Of a stretch of 34,725 nt of DNA, positions 17,001-24,013 are shown in pieces (within the stretch, counting starts at the first letter, position 1; every line of letters begins with the position of its first letter). The notes under the pieces are model-generated. The model had not been told where the DNA came from, did not search any database, and saw only the letters and a program-made list of their open reading frames with translations. This DNA comes from an uncultured Caulobacterales bacterium. Lineage in GTDB: Bacteria > Pseudomonadota > Alphaproteobacteria > Caulobacterales > Maricaulaceae. The DNA lies in the NCBI GenBank assembly GCA_938001915.1, contig CALLBD010000102.1, positions 1 through 34,725 of the forward strand, in the 5' to 3' direction. Position numbers and translations under genes: made by a program.

Positions 17001-18163
17001 CCCTCGCCGATCCGCTAATCGAAGGGCGCGCTACGGGCAGTGCTTTGAGCCTCGAGGTGCCTCAGCTTGGAACGCGGTTGAAAAAAGGGCGCTTCACAGC
17101 CGAGTTTACAAATGATAGTTTGACGGTCAGAGATGTATCCCTGTCTGACACGGATAACGGCACTATTTCGGGCCAAGGCCAATTCAAATTGGGTGAGTAT
17201 GCGCGGCCAATCGGCGAGCTTAGTTTGAAAGCCAATGACTTCCGCGCCCTTGATCGCAGTGACTATGAAGGCAAGGTGACGGGAAATCTGAGCGTAAAGA
17301 GCTCGCAAGACACCACGCTCTTAGAAGGGGACATCACCCTTAACCGCGTGGAGGTGAAGCAATTTGCAAACAGCACAACCACAGTTATCGAAATTCCGGT
17401 TGAGGAAATCAACAAACCCGAACGCCTTGAGCTTATAGAAATTAAAGCCCCGGCCAGACCTATAGATCTTAACGTCAGGCTGAGGGCGCCGCGCCGTATT
17501 TTTGTACGCAGCCGCGGGTTAGATGTTGAATTATCTTTAGATGCCACAATCACAGGTACGCTCACAGAGCCTGAGGTTTTCGGCGAGGCGATAGTCCTCA
17601 GAGGGGGTTATAAGATTGCGGGAGAAGAAATCGAAATTGAAAGCGGAAGCATTAAGTTCAATGGTGCTATCGGCGAGGCCAGAGTGAATCTTGTGGCGAA
17701 TACAACGACGCAAAACCTATCTGCATCAGTAACAGTTAAGGGAACAGTTGCCGCGCCCGAAATAGACCTCTCGAGTACACCTGAGCGGCCGCAAGATGAA
17801 ATTTTGTCGGCCATTTTATTTGGACGCTCCGCGACGGAACTCTCTGCTATTGAGGCCGCGCAACTGGCGGGCGCGCTTGCGCAATTCTCAGGAGCGGGCG
17901 GAGGCTTTGATTTGATGGGCGGCTTGCGCGACGCACTTGGAGTCGGGCAATTAAGTATCGGATTGGGTGAAGAAGGCGGAGCCCAAATTACGGGCGGGCG
18001 CTACCTCGCAAAGAATGTGTACCTCCAAGTCTTCTCGGGCGGTGGCACAGGGCAAACTGGCGCATTGATTGAATGGGAGCTGCGCAGGAATATTTCTCTA
18101 CTTTCCAAAATTCAGTCGGATAATGACCAGAGCCTGACACTTAAAGTCAAAAGGGACTTCTAA
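14003..18163 (+). CDS. tamB: TamB, translocation and assembly module / bridge-like lipid-transport protein
   Basis: A 1386-residue protein. It has an N-terminal signal-anchor helix (residues 10-34, TLWGVVALMLICAIALFALRI) and then a very long periplasmic region of repeating beta-strands (AsmA/VPS13-like groove). The C-terminal TamB/DUF490 domain has AEVFGEAIVLRGGYK-like and EIDLSSTPERPQDEILSAILFG motifs, a long Gly-rich segment and a final barrel-like strand. It spans the periplasm and partners TamA; E. coli TamB family members carry phospholipids to the outer membrane. The start ATG overlaps the tamA stop by one base, so the two are co-translated. The length is close to usual (about 1260-1450). 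No internal damage is visible. Confidence 0.95.
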   Translation: MAAETKTKKPWLRRTLWGVVALMLICAIALFALRIFIATSGGARFIESQVNKRSFGPIERVEISGLSGDPLSEFSLASVTLYDVDGVWMRAKDLSMSWNVWVLRDKVLDLDSLTVKTAELIRRPQLNPPSTSASPDTPYTVQLGTGRVDALTLNESLIGQAAILSLSGELTTQANGNIRTKLEALRLDSAGDELVLDFSRSPLGKMRGDFVLSGAAGGTYATFLRAPEGAAISVAGELRGNTETGEGQIEIKFNGAPKVAATGDWMGGSANLKANINTANWALFDSARRGLGERVTLTANLNRQSTLTDFNVSLESSRLAAKARGKMNPTQKRPSSAEITVNTDDLGAILPMPEGFKLGAGTIDGTLTLSPQYAFDGEIDVSEIETPHGKAASLTGPIKLMQTGVAEYAVKTNLDLNKLRTETQLPLVLSETTQLKAGMRLNTKTAQLKDIAVNVKSGENRLALSGSAHYRVPSYKVSGDVAASISAAGAWPSGDLQSTFSLQKTASSALAISGDGAFTPSSALAPPFDQLIPEGVTFGVNMSPVTNGVRISEAYVRGENIRAALAGSITETFDVDGEALLQAPLTYQSASVSGESSASFTVTGSRAAPNIRLDSKAERVEIGGYALDDARLRAELEDIFDAPKGPLRLTADTAQGALDFSTNFASREQVFITDDIALNWGRLTASGTLSKPVSAPITGELRLNLPEDGNQFARAGLTLSAQGQTQGIALEAEAKNIAYNNFALDSLSAKIEGTLSSLSGNIAAKGRQQQDILERAFEIKSPLSLTRSDEGAFKATLNPDLTYGNIVIEAGPPIAAEYTAGDITLIAPLQISGARVDLRYSKTSGQESLNLKAEKLPTTLLPLPGLFADTRGQLDVAIELATSAEGSGITGGGTLTLLDWRGFDVDKDMGLTTKLDLSLAQDRLNWKLDARSPVEFTAQGDGALPLSNTASLTALRPKMDAPITGQFTASGAAAALLKLVTPSDAKPSGQLQANLKLSGTLADPLIEGRATGSALSLEVPQLGTRLKKGRFTAEFTNDSLTVRDVSLSDTDNGTISGQGQFKLGEYARPIGELSLKANDFRALDRSDYEGKVTGNLSVKSSQDTTLLEGDITLNRVEVKQFANSTTTVIEIPVEEINKPERLELIEIKAPARPIDLNVRLRAPRRIFVRSRGLDVELSLDATITGTLTEPEVFGEAIVLRGGYKIAGEEIEIESGSIKFNGAIGEARVNLVANTTTQNLSASVTVKGTVAAPEIDLSSTPERPQDEILSAILFGRSATELSAIEAAQLAGALAQFSGAGGGFDLMGGLRDALGVGQLSIGLGEEGGAQITGGRYLAKNVYLQVFSGGGTGQTGALIEWELRRNISLLSKIQSDNDQSLTLKVKRDF

Positions 18164-18256
18164 CGCGGGCCTTCGGGTTATTAGTCGTCATTTTGATCCT
18201 CAACCCCTCTGCGTTAAATAGGCTTAAAACCGCGTGTGAATACGCCAAACTGAGCG

Positions 18257-18421
18257 TTATTTACAAGTCAGAGGTTTGCGCAGCAACTCATCAAAAAGGG
18301 CTTTTTCGTTTAAAGCACAATTGGTGAGAGTTTCGACCAAATAATCACCCCTCATAACCCAGATTTGATCCGTTGAAGCCAGGCTACCCCAGAGAGGTAT
18401 ATATAATAGAAATGCAAGCAC
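18257..18421 (-). CDS. Possible small secreted protein, unknown
   Basis: A 54-codon frame from GTG 18421 to TAA. The predicted protein begins with a hydrophobic run MLAFLLYIPLWGSLAS, like a short signal peptide. A mixed, protein-like mature part follows with two Cys (35 and 53) that could form a disulfide. No family is recognised. Against it: no Shine-Dalgarno, a six-pair hairpin two bases before the start, and an in-frame stop five codons upstream. It may also be the tail of a decayed gene. Low confidence. Confidence 0.25.
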   Translation of the reverse strand: MLAFLLYIPLWGSLASTDQIWVMRGDYLVETLTNCALNEKALFDELLRKPLTCK

Positions 18422-18594
18422 ATCACTGAAATCTCAGTGTCTTCGAGTAAATAGGTAAAATATCCCCAAGGTCATTTGGGGGTATCTATACACGGAGGTA
18501 AAGGCGGAAAACTTTCCCGGTGAAAAACATATTTCATCACCTCGTCGCGCATAAAATCTTCACAGAAAAATTCATAGGATTGACTCAAATATTG

Positions 18595-18610
18595 AGGTAA
18601 CCGGTGTCAT
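18595..18610. promoter_or_regulatory. LacI-type operator 1 (upstream of the regulator gene)
   Basis: AGGTAACCGGTGTCAT lies about 110 bases before the LacI ATG. Its reverse complement is repeated exactly, 16 of 16 bases, at 19803-19818. The ACCGGT centre with partly symmetric flanks is typical of LacI-family operators. It implies autoregulation. Confidence 0.75.
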
Positions 18611-18720
18611 AACATAGTCTATTAACAATGTGACCCGGCATTTTTGTCTTCAACAAAGCTGAAACATAGAGGTTTTATTATATTTGGGCCGATGCAACCC
18701 TAAGAGGACCAAACGCAGAT

Positions 18721-19764
18721 ATGACACATCAACGCGACAGAGGCACAATTACCATAACCGATATTGCCAGAATGGCTGAGGTATCAAAAAAGACAGTGTC
18801 CCGCGTTATTAATGATCTGCCCTCGGTAAAGGAGTCCACGCGGCTTCGGGTCAAAAAAATCATCGAAGAAACGGGATTTGTGCCCAACCCCCAAGCCCAA
18901 GCCCTCGCATTGAGACGATCTCTTCTCGTTGGGTTAGTTTATGATAACCCAAGCCCGCAATATATAACTAATATACAAATTGGCATTTTAAAAGAGTTAG
19001 AAGAGACGCGCTATCAATTAGTTCTACGACCCGCCATACGCACAGATCCCGATTGTCATGATCAAATCTTATCCTTTGTTCGTCAACATAATCCTTTTGG
19101 GCTTATTTTCGTTCCTTCCATGTCTGAAGACCCAGAACTCACCGATAAACTTGATGAATTAGACTGTCATTACGTCAGGATGGCCTGTGTCGAGCTTGGC
19201 GATCCGAGCCGCCAAATCAAGACCAATGATGCGGACGGAGCCAAGCTTGCCGGTGACCATCTCGCTCGTCTAGGGCACACAAAGATAGCCCACATTCACG
19301 GTCCAGAGTCCTTTTTATCGACACATGAACGACGGGCCGGGTTTCAAGAAGCGCTAAAACATCATGGGATTGAGTTAAAACCAGAATTCACGGTTGAAGG
19401 CGCATATACTTATGCATCCGGAGTAGACTGCGCAAAACACCTCTTTCGTCTGACTGATCGACCTACCGCAATTTTCGCTGGAAACGACGAAATGGCGATG
19501 GGAGTTTATCGCGCAGCACAGGACGCAGGTCTGCGCATACCCCACGATTTGTCTGTTGTTGGATATGATGATACGACTATGGCTTCCCGTGTCTCACCGC
19601 CAATGACATCTGTGCACTCCCCTATTCGCGAGGCCGCGCGCGCCATAGCCAAGCTCCTCATAACATCCCACAAATCTAAAGAACACAAAGCTCAAGATGC
19701 GCGTTCAACCATTCACTTGGACCTTAATATACGCCAATCCACGGCACCGCCTGCAACTGAGTAA
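18721..19764 (+). CDS. LacI-family transcriptional repressor
   Basis: A 347-residue protein. The N-terminal LacI helix-turn-helix is at residues 11-56 (ITITDIARMAEVSKKTVSRVIN, hinge helix around PNPQAQALALRR). A periplasmic-binding-protein-like effector domain follows (VGLVYDNPS, HLARLGHTKIAHIHGP, TAIFAGNDEMAMGVY, SVVGYDDT). AGAGGA precedes the ATG by about eleven bases. The two identical operators, one before this gene and one before the next, indicate that it represses itself and the isomerase-kduD genes. The inducer is probably a uronate-catabolism intermediate such as KDG or the 5-ketouronate, which is inferred from the neighbours. Confidence 0.93.
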   Translation: MTHQRDRGTITITDIARMAEVSKKTVSRVINDLPSVKESTRLRVKKIIEETGFVPNPQAQALALRRSLLVGLVYDNPSPQYITNIQIGILKELEETRYQLVLRPAIRTDPDCHDQILSFVRQHNPFGLIFVPSMSEDPELTDKLDELDCHYVRMACVELGDPSRQIKTNDADGAKLAGDHLARLGHTKIAHIHGPESFLSTHERRAGFQEALKHHGIELKPEFTVEGAYTYASGVDCAKHLFRLTDRPTAIFAGNDEMAMGVYRAAQDAGLRIPHDLSVVGYDDTTMASRVSPPMTSVHSPIREAARAIAKLLITSHKSKEHKAQDARSTIHLDLNIRQSTAPPATE

Positions 19765-19802
19765 TGTGATGAGAAGTGATGGATTAGGTCTGGACCTTTA
19801 AA

Positions 19803-19818
19803 ATGACACCGGTTACCT
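19803..19818. promoter_or_regulatory. LacI-type operator 2 (upstream of the isomerase-kduD operon)
   Basis: ATGACACCGGTTACCT lies 40 bases before the isomerase ATG. It is identical in inverted orientation to the site at 18595-18610 and overlaps a possible -10 box (TAAAAT, 19799-19804). That is well placed for repression of the downstream operon by the adjacent LacI protein. Confidence 0.78.
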
Positions 19819-19858
19819 TAACGGCTTTCCCAGCCTATATGTGACGCAGGAGCGTGAA

Positions 19859-20500
19859 ATGAAAATTGCCCTTATTATTGAAAACAGTCAGGCCGCCAAA
19901 AGCGAAATTGTACATAGAGCCCTCAAAACAGTTGCTGAGCCTGCAGGACATTCGGTTTCACATTACGGCATGTACGGACCCGATGATGATGCCTCGCTTA
20001 CCTATGTGATGAACGGGGTTCTGGCTGGCCTCTTGATAAATTCAGGGGCTGCTGATTTCGTGGTATCAGGTTGCGGAACGGGCATGGGCGCCATGCTCGC
20101 CCTTAACGCTATGCCAAATGTTGTTTGTGGGCTTGTCATTGACCCTACGGATGCGTTCCTATTTGGTCAAATCAATGACGGGAATGCCATTTCAATGCCT
20201 TATGCCAAGGGTTTTGGCTGGGCTGCAGAGCTTAATCTACAAGATTGTTACCGGAAACTCTTCGAGATTGAACGCGGTGTTGGATATCCCAAGGAACGTG
20301 CGGCAATCATGGCCAAAAATAGGAACATTTTTAGCGATGTTAAAGCCGCCGCAACAAAAGACATGCTGACGGTCCTTAAATCAATCGATCAAGACCTACT
20401 CAAATCCGCAATTTCTGGTGAAAAATTCAGTGAACTTTTCTTTGCGAACGCAACTAATGATGCGCTGGTTTCCTATGTGAAGACAGTGTTAGAAGTATAA
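19859..20500 (+). CDS. dhuI: RpiB-family 4-deoxy-5-ketouronate isomerase (DhuI type)
   Basis: A 213-residue protein of the RpiB/LacAB sugar isomerase fold: MKIALIIENSQAAKS at the start, VSGCGTGMGAMLALN (catalytic Cys region, like the RpiB CGTG loop), DPTDAFLFGQINDGNA and MPYAKGFGWAAEL. This subgroup and length match the streptococcal enzyme DhuI. DhuI isomerises 4-deoxy-L-threo-5-hexosulose-uronate, made from unsaturated glucuronic acid, to the 2,5-diketo sugar acid. It replaces the unrelated KduI. I start at ATG 19859 (AGGAG six to seven bases before), six codons inside the longest frame, which matches the family N-terminus. It is followed by kduD, the next pathway step, and preceded by a LacI operator. 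Confidence 0.85.
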   Translation: MKIALIIENSQAAKSEIVHRALKTVAEPAGHSVSHYGMYGPDDDASLTYVMNGVLAGLLINSGAADFVVSGCGTGMGAMLALNAMPNVVCGLVIDPTDAFLFGQINDGNAISMPYAKGFGWAAELNLQDCYRKLFEIERGVGYPKERAAIMAKNRNIFSDVKAAATKDMLTVLKSIDQDLLKSAISGEKFSELFFANATNDALVSYVKTVLEV

Positions 20501-20558
20501 TATTCGAAATTAGGCTTTAGCCATATTTGTTTTTCTCTCCAAATTTTAGGAGCGCCTC

Positions 20559-21320
20559 ATGCATTTGAATCCTTTTGACCTTAGCGGAAAAGTTGCCCTC
20601 GTGACCGGCGCTAATACGGGACTTGGGCAGGGCATGGCTATCGCACTCGCGCAGGCGGGCGCAGACATCACATTAATCGGACGGTCTGAGCCAACAGAGA
20701 CACTCAAACACATTGCCGAAACTGGCGTACGGGCTCATTCAATCCGGGCAGATTTGTCCAATTCGGATGCCGTTGCTGATATTGTTGCAGAGGCGGTGTC
20801 AGAACTTGGACGAGCAGATATCTTGGTCAACAACGCTGGAATAATTAAACGCAATGAGGCCATCGACTTCACACCCGAGGAGTGGGACGCTGTGATGAAT
20901 GTGAATTTACGCAGTTTGTTCTTCCTCAGCCAAGCCTTTGCCCGTCACCTCGTAACTGAGAGCAAATCGGGAAAAATCATTAACATCGCTTCCATGCTAA
21001 CCTTTCAAGGCGGCATCCGTGTGCCATCTTATACGGCGTCGAAGAGCGGCGTAGGTGGATTAACAAAGGCCTTAGCGAATGAATGGGCCGCCCATGGCAT
21101 CAATGTAAACGCCATTGCGCCAGGCTATTTCGCAACAAATAATACCGCTGCTTTACAGGCTGACAAAAAACGCAATGCAGAAATTTTAGGACGCATTCCA
21201 AGTGGGCGTTGGGGCAAACCTTCCGACATGGCCGGTGCGATTGTATTCCTCGCCTCTCCTGCATCGGATTACGTCCAAGGTGTTACCTTACCCGTGGATG
21301 GGGGATGGTTATCACGGTAA
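20559..21320 (+). CDS. kduD: KduD, 2-dehydro-3-deoxy-D-gluconate 5-dehydrogenase
   Basis: A 253-residue short-chain dehydrogenase, the same length as E. coli KduD. The NAD-binding motif TGANTGLGQG is at residues 16-25 and NNAG at 91-94. The catalytic Ser145, Tyr158 and Lys162 (YTASK) are present. The C-terminus RIPSGRWGKPSDMAG ending PVDGGWLSR is characteristic of KduD. It reduces 3-deoxy-D-glycero-2,5-hexodiulosonate to 2-keto-3-deoxygluconate. AGGAG lies seven bases before the ATG, and the gene is 58 bases after the isomerase, so it belongs to that operon under the LacI repressor. KDG kinase and aldolase genes are not in this window. Confidence 0.95.
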   Translation: MHLNPFDLSGKVALVTGANTGLGQGMAIALAQAGADITLIGRSEPTETLKHIAETGVRAHSIRADLSNSDAVADIVAEAVSELGRADILVNNAGIIKRNEAIDFTPEEWDAVMNVNLRSLFFLSQAFARHLVTESKSGKIINIASMLTFQGGIRVPSYTASKSGVGGLTKALANEWAAHGINVNAIAPGYFATNNTAALQADKKRNAEILGRIPSGRWGKPSDMAGAIVFLASPASDYVQGVTLPVDGGWLSR

Positions 21321-21636
21321 ATTTTAAAGTCAGTCCTTTTGCTATGATTATTGCTTCCGCTATTTCAACCCCTATGAGGGTTTGTGCGGAGCGTAAAAAT
21401 GGAGCGAAGGTCAATGACATCTCTATCGCAGATTAGCCGTAGCTGAGGAGGAAGCGGCCGCCGCGCGGTCGGCAGAAATTCATAGCGGCAGACGCTCTCA
21501 AGAAACTGCGCGATAGCTCGAGAACATATTATTAGGACTTTCTCGATAAAGCCTCCTACAACTCTAGATTATAAGTCAGTGTTTTAGATATGAGTCCAGC
21601 GATATTCCGGAATTTCCAGTGGGAGCTTTGAGAGCT
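21321..21636. other. Gap between kduD and the TRAP binding protein
   Basis: About 316 bases with no recognisable gene, promoter or terminator. Short frames on both strands show no family resemblance. The stretch is unusually long for the inside of an operon and may be a deletion scar. Confidence 0.4.
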
Positions 21637-22617
21637 TTGAGCGAGAAAAGTCGAGAGGTTTTAATGACCGGAGGCAGTGCGCTTTTACCAGGGCGTAAAG
21701 GTGAAGCCTTGAATAGTCCTTTGATAGCAACTGATCATCATCCAGCCGGATATCCCACAGTGGCCGCAGTTCAACATATGGGCAAGTTGATTCACGAAAG
21801 GACAGACGGTCGTTTAAACATAGAAATGTTTGCGGGTGGTTACTTGGGGTCCGAAACAGACACGATTGAAGTTACAGCCTCTGGCGGGTTAGATATCAAC
21901 CGTGTGGCAATCGCCGCGCTAAACACGATTGAGCCCACGACCATTGTGCCGTCACTTCCATTCCTCTTTCGCTCCAAAGCACATATGCGCAAAGCTTTGG
22001 ATGGGCCCGCGGGAGATATCATTTTAGAATCTTTAAAACCGCATGGTTTAATCGGTCTTTGTTTTTATGACTCGGGTGAACGCTGCTTCTACAACACCAA
22101 AAAACCAATACTGACTCCTGAGGATATGAAGGGAATGAGGATAAGGGTGCAAAACTCTGATCTTTATGTGTCCATGGTTAAAGCGCTTGGGGCCGATGCG
22201 GCGCCCATGCCGCTGGGTGAAGTTTATCAATCCTTGGTTCGCGGTGTAATAGACGGGGCTGAGAACAATTGGCCATCTTATCAAGGCGGTCGCCATTTCG
22301 AGGGCGCGCCTTATTACAGCTTAACGCGCCACGCGATGGCACCAGAGGTTTTGGTCATGTCATCCAGCAGATGGAACAAGCTTTCCAAAACGGATCAGGA
22401 TATTACCAAACAGGCGGCCAAAGACTCAGTGCCCTTTATGCGGGATCTCTGGGACAAGCGTGTTAATGAAGCTCGCATTACTGTTTTAAGGCTAGGCGTA
22501 AAAACAAATGAAGTGAACGACCTCTCCGCATTCGGTGAAAAAGTGCGTCCTGTTTGGGACCGCTTCCTCGTCACGGAGCAGCAAAAGGCGCTCGTCAATT
22601 CTATTCGAAATATTTAG
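21637..22617 (+). CDS. TRAP-transporter substrate-binding protein (DctP family), probably decaying
   Basis: The mature region is a full DctP domain: PLIATDHHPAGYPTVAAV, FAGGYLGSETDTIE, PSLPFLFRSKAHM, GMRIRVQNSDLYVSM and PLGEVYQSLVRGVIDGAENN. The conserved arginine of the ligand pocket lies in MRIRVQ. Such proteins hand sugar acids or dicarboxylates to DctQM permeases. The N-terminus is odd. SREVLMTGGSALL looks like a lipoprotein signal, but the expected lipobox (LLAGC) reads LLPGR, with no Cys. The start is uncertain: TTG 21637 (GGGAG eleven bases before), GTG 21619 and ATG 21664 (AGAGG five bases before) are all possible. No permease genes follow; the next gene is convergent. Uronate binding is inferred from the operon. 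It is possibly non-functional. Confidence 0.75.
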   Translation: MSEKSREVLMTGGSALLPGRKGEALNSPLIATDHHPAGYPTVAAVQHMGKLIHERTDGRLNIEMFAGGYLGSETDTIEVTASGGLDINRVAIAALNTIEPTTIVPSLPFLFRSKAHMRKALDGPAGDIILESLKPHGLIGLCFYDSGERCFYNTKKPILTPEDMKGMRIRVQNSDLYVSMVKALGADAAPMPLGEVYQSLVRGVIDGAENNWPSYQGGRHFEGAPYYSLTRHAMAPEVLVMSSSRWNKLSKTDQDITKQAAKDSVPFMRDLWDKRVNEARITVLRLGVKTNEVNDLSAFGEKVRPVWDRFLVTEQQKALVNSIRNI

Positions 22618-22726
22618 ATATTTTAGTAGAAACGTTGAGGGCAAACTTTGTCCAATCTCAATACTGAGAAGCCTACGTAGAAAGTTACACGAAACCGACG
22701 GATGCACCCCAAACCAATCGTGATCG

Positions 22727-23992
22727 CTAATTTAAACGTAGCGTCGGTCGAGGGGCCTCAATTTCCTTAAGGTGTAAAGCGGAGTTTTTAGCTCTGCGTA
22801 GAACATTAAAGTTTCCTGATTTTGTTTTCTTGAGAAGTTGCAGTTGAATAGACGCCACGGTTTCCATCGTAACCCCTTTTGAAACATGGATATTGTTGTC
22901 TGCAAAGCTTTGCCCAAGTGTCGAATTATCGAGGCATTCCGTAATGGAGTTTTCAAGCGCTACCTGATCCAACGGTATAAAGTTGAAACCCTTTAATCCC
23001 TCCCGCTCAGTCACGTCGATAAAATCACCCATCATTGGATAGGCAGCTGGCGTTCCATAGATCGCGGCCTGATGCAGAACGCCCGAGCTTCCAGTTGTGC
23101 TGTCATAGTCGAAAACAGCGAGTTTAGCCTGGGTAAAGAATGTTGCAACGTCTTCTTCAGCCACATAACCATGGAAGACGATATTTGCGTCGGCCTTATG
23201 CTCATTTTCTAAAGACTTCAGATAACCGGGTGTTGCAGGGTGATCGCTCCCGCCAATGACCAACTTTACTTTCTTATTTTCTGCTCGAGACATATTCAAT
23301 TTTTGGATTGCAGCAATTGTCCGCTCAAGTCTCTTATAAGTTCCAAACTTTCCCATTGTGACGATTATATTTGGTCGATAAGCCAGCGCTGGGATCTGAA
23401 CATCAGAAGCCAAGGGGAAAGAACCATGCGGAACCATGAAAGCGTTCTTGGCTTTATATTTTTCTTTCAAAATATCCCAGAAGCTATCCAATGTGACGGT
23501 CATAAAGCCGGACATCAACATGGTTTTCGTCACAAAGTAGCTGGCAGCACCAACTAGCTTTTGACGGAATGGGCTTTTTGCAAGGTTCGTTTTACTGAGA
23601 TCTACAGCCTCTACCAAATTATGCATAATCACTCCTGAAGGCAGACCCGTTTTCTGAGAAATCATGGGTGTTAGCAATCCGAGCGCAGCTGGAATTTCGC
23701 GATCACCAAAAGAGGCCGTCTGGAGATTGTATAGAGCGCCTTCGACCTGAGTTGACTTGAGTGCTCGTAATATATGGATACCTGCCAGCGGATCATTGAA
23801 CCGCCAGACGCGCTTCACCTCTACCTTCGGACCCAAGTCGAGTTCTGGTGTCGCTCCTTTGTATTTATCAGCAATCACGATGATTTTCTTGATGTCCGAG
23901 CGGGCGGCGAATGCGTTGACCAAATGAAGTCCGTACTCGTTCAAAGAACCAGCACTTGGTGGAAAGGCCGTAACAATTGCAATAGTTTTCAT
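22727..23992 (-). CDS. Family GT4-like glycosyltransferase
   Basis: A 421-residue protein with a GT-B fold: an N-terminal Gly-rich start IAIVTAFPPSAGSLNEYG, a middle MPHGSF-like segment (VPHGSFPLA), the hinge IIVTMGKFGTYKRLERTI, and a C-terminal nucleotide-sugar site (NIVFHGYVAEEDVATFF, STTGSSGVLHQAAIYGTPAAYP). It has no signal peptide and should act at the cytoplasmic face, adding a sugar to a polysaccharide precursor. GAGGAAC precedes the ATG. It lies 21 bases after the GH5-like gene on the same strand and forms the third gene of that operon. The usual E-x7-E motif of GT4 is not obvious in the GSSGVLHQ region, so a divergent subfamily is likely. Donor and acceptor are unknown. Confidence 0.82.
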   Translation of the reverse strand: MKTIAIVTAFPPSAGSLNEYGLHLVNAFAARSDIKKIIVIADKYKGATPELDLGPKVEVKRVWRFNDPLAGIHILRALKSTQVEGALYNLQTASFGDREIPAALGLLTPMISQKTGLPSGVIMHNLVEAVDLSKTNLAKSPFRQKLVGAASYFVTKTMLMSGFMTVTLDSFWDILKEKYKAKNAFMVPHGSFPLASDVQIPALAYRPNIIVTMGKFGTYKRLERTIAAIQKLNMSRAENKKVKLVIGGSDHPATPGYLKSLENEHKADANIVFHGYVAEEDVATFFTQAKLAVFDYDSTTGSSGVLHQAAIYGTPAAYPMMGDFIDVTEREGLKGFNFIPLDQVALENSITECLDNSTLGQSFADNNIHVSKGVTMETVASIQLQLLKKTKSGNFNVLRRAKNSALHLKEIEAPRPTLRLN

Positions 23993-24013
23993 CGTAAGTT
24001 CCTCAAGTGTTTT

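Larger units (their letters stand above)
18164..18720. other. Intergenic region between tamB and the LacI gene
   Basis: 557 bases holding a possible small minus-strand ORF (18257-18421) and a perfect six-pair hairpin CACTGA-AATC-TCAGTG (18424-18439). A nine-pair hairpin follows (18461-18484; TATCCCCAA with TTGGGGGTA, one G-T pair). The LacI-family operator lies at 18595-18610. A TTGACT (18580-18585) just before the operator may be the -35 box of the lacI gene. No clear terminator for tamB was seen. Confidence 0.5.

Noticed and set aside
18461-18484. Nine-pair hairpin as a terminator
   Set aside because: No T-run follows on the plus strand, and only a short weak one on the minus strand, where no gene needs it.
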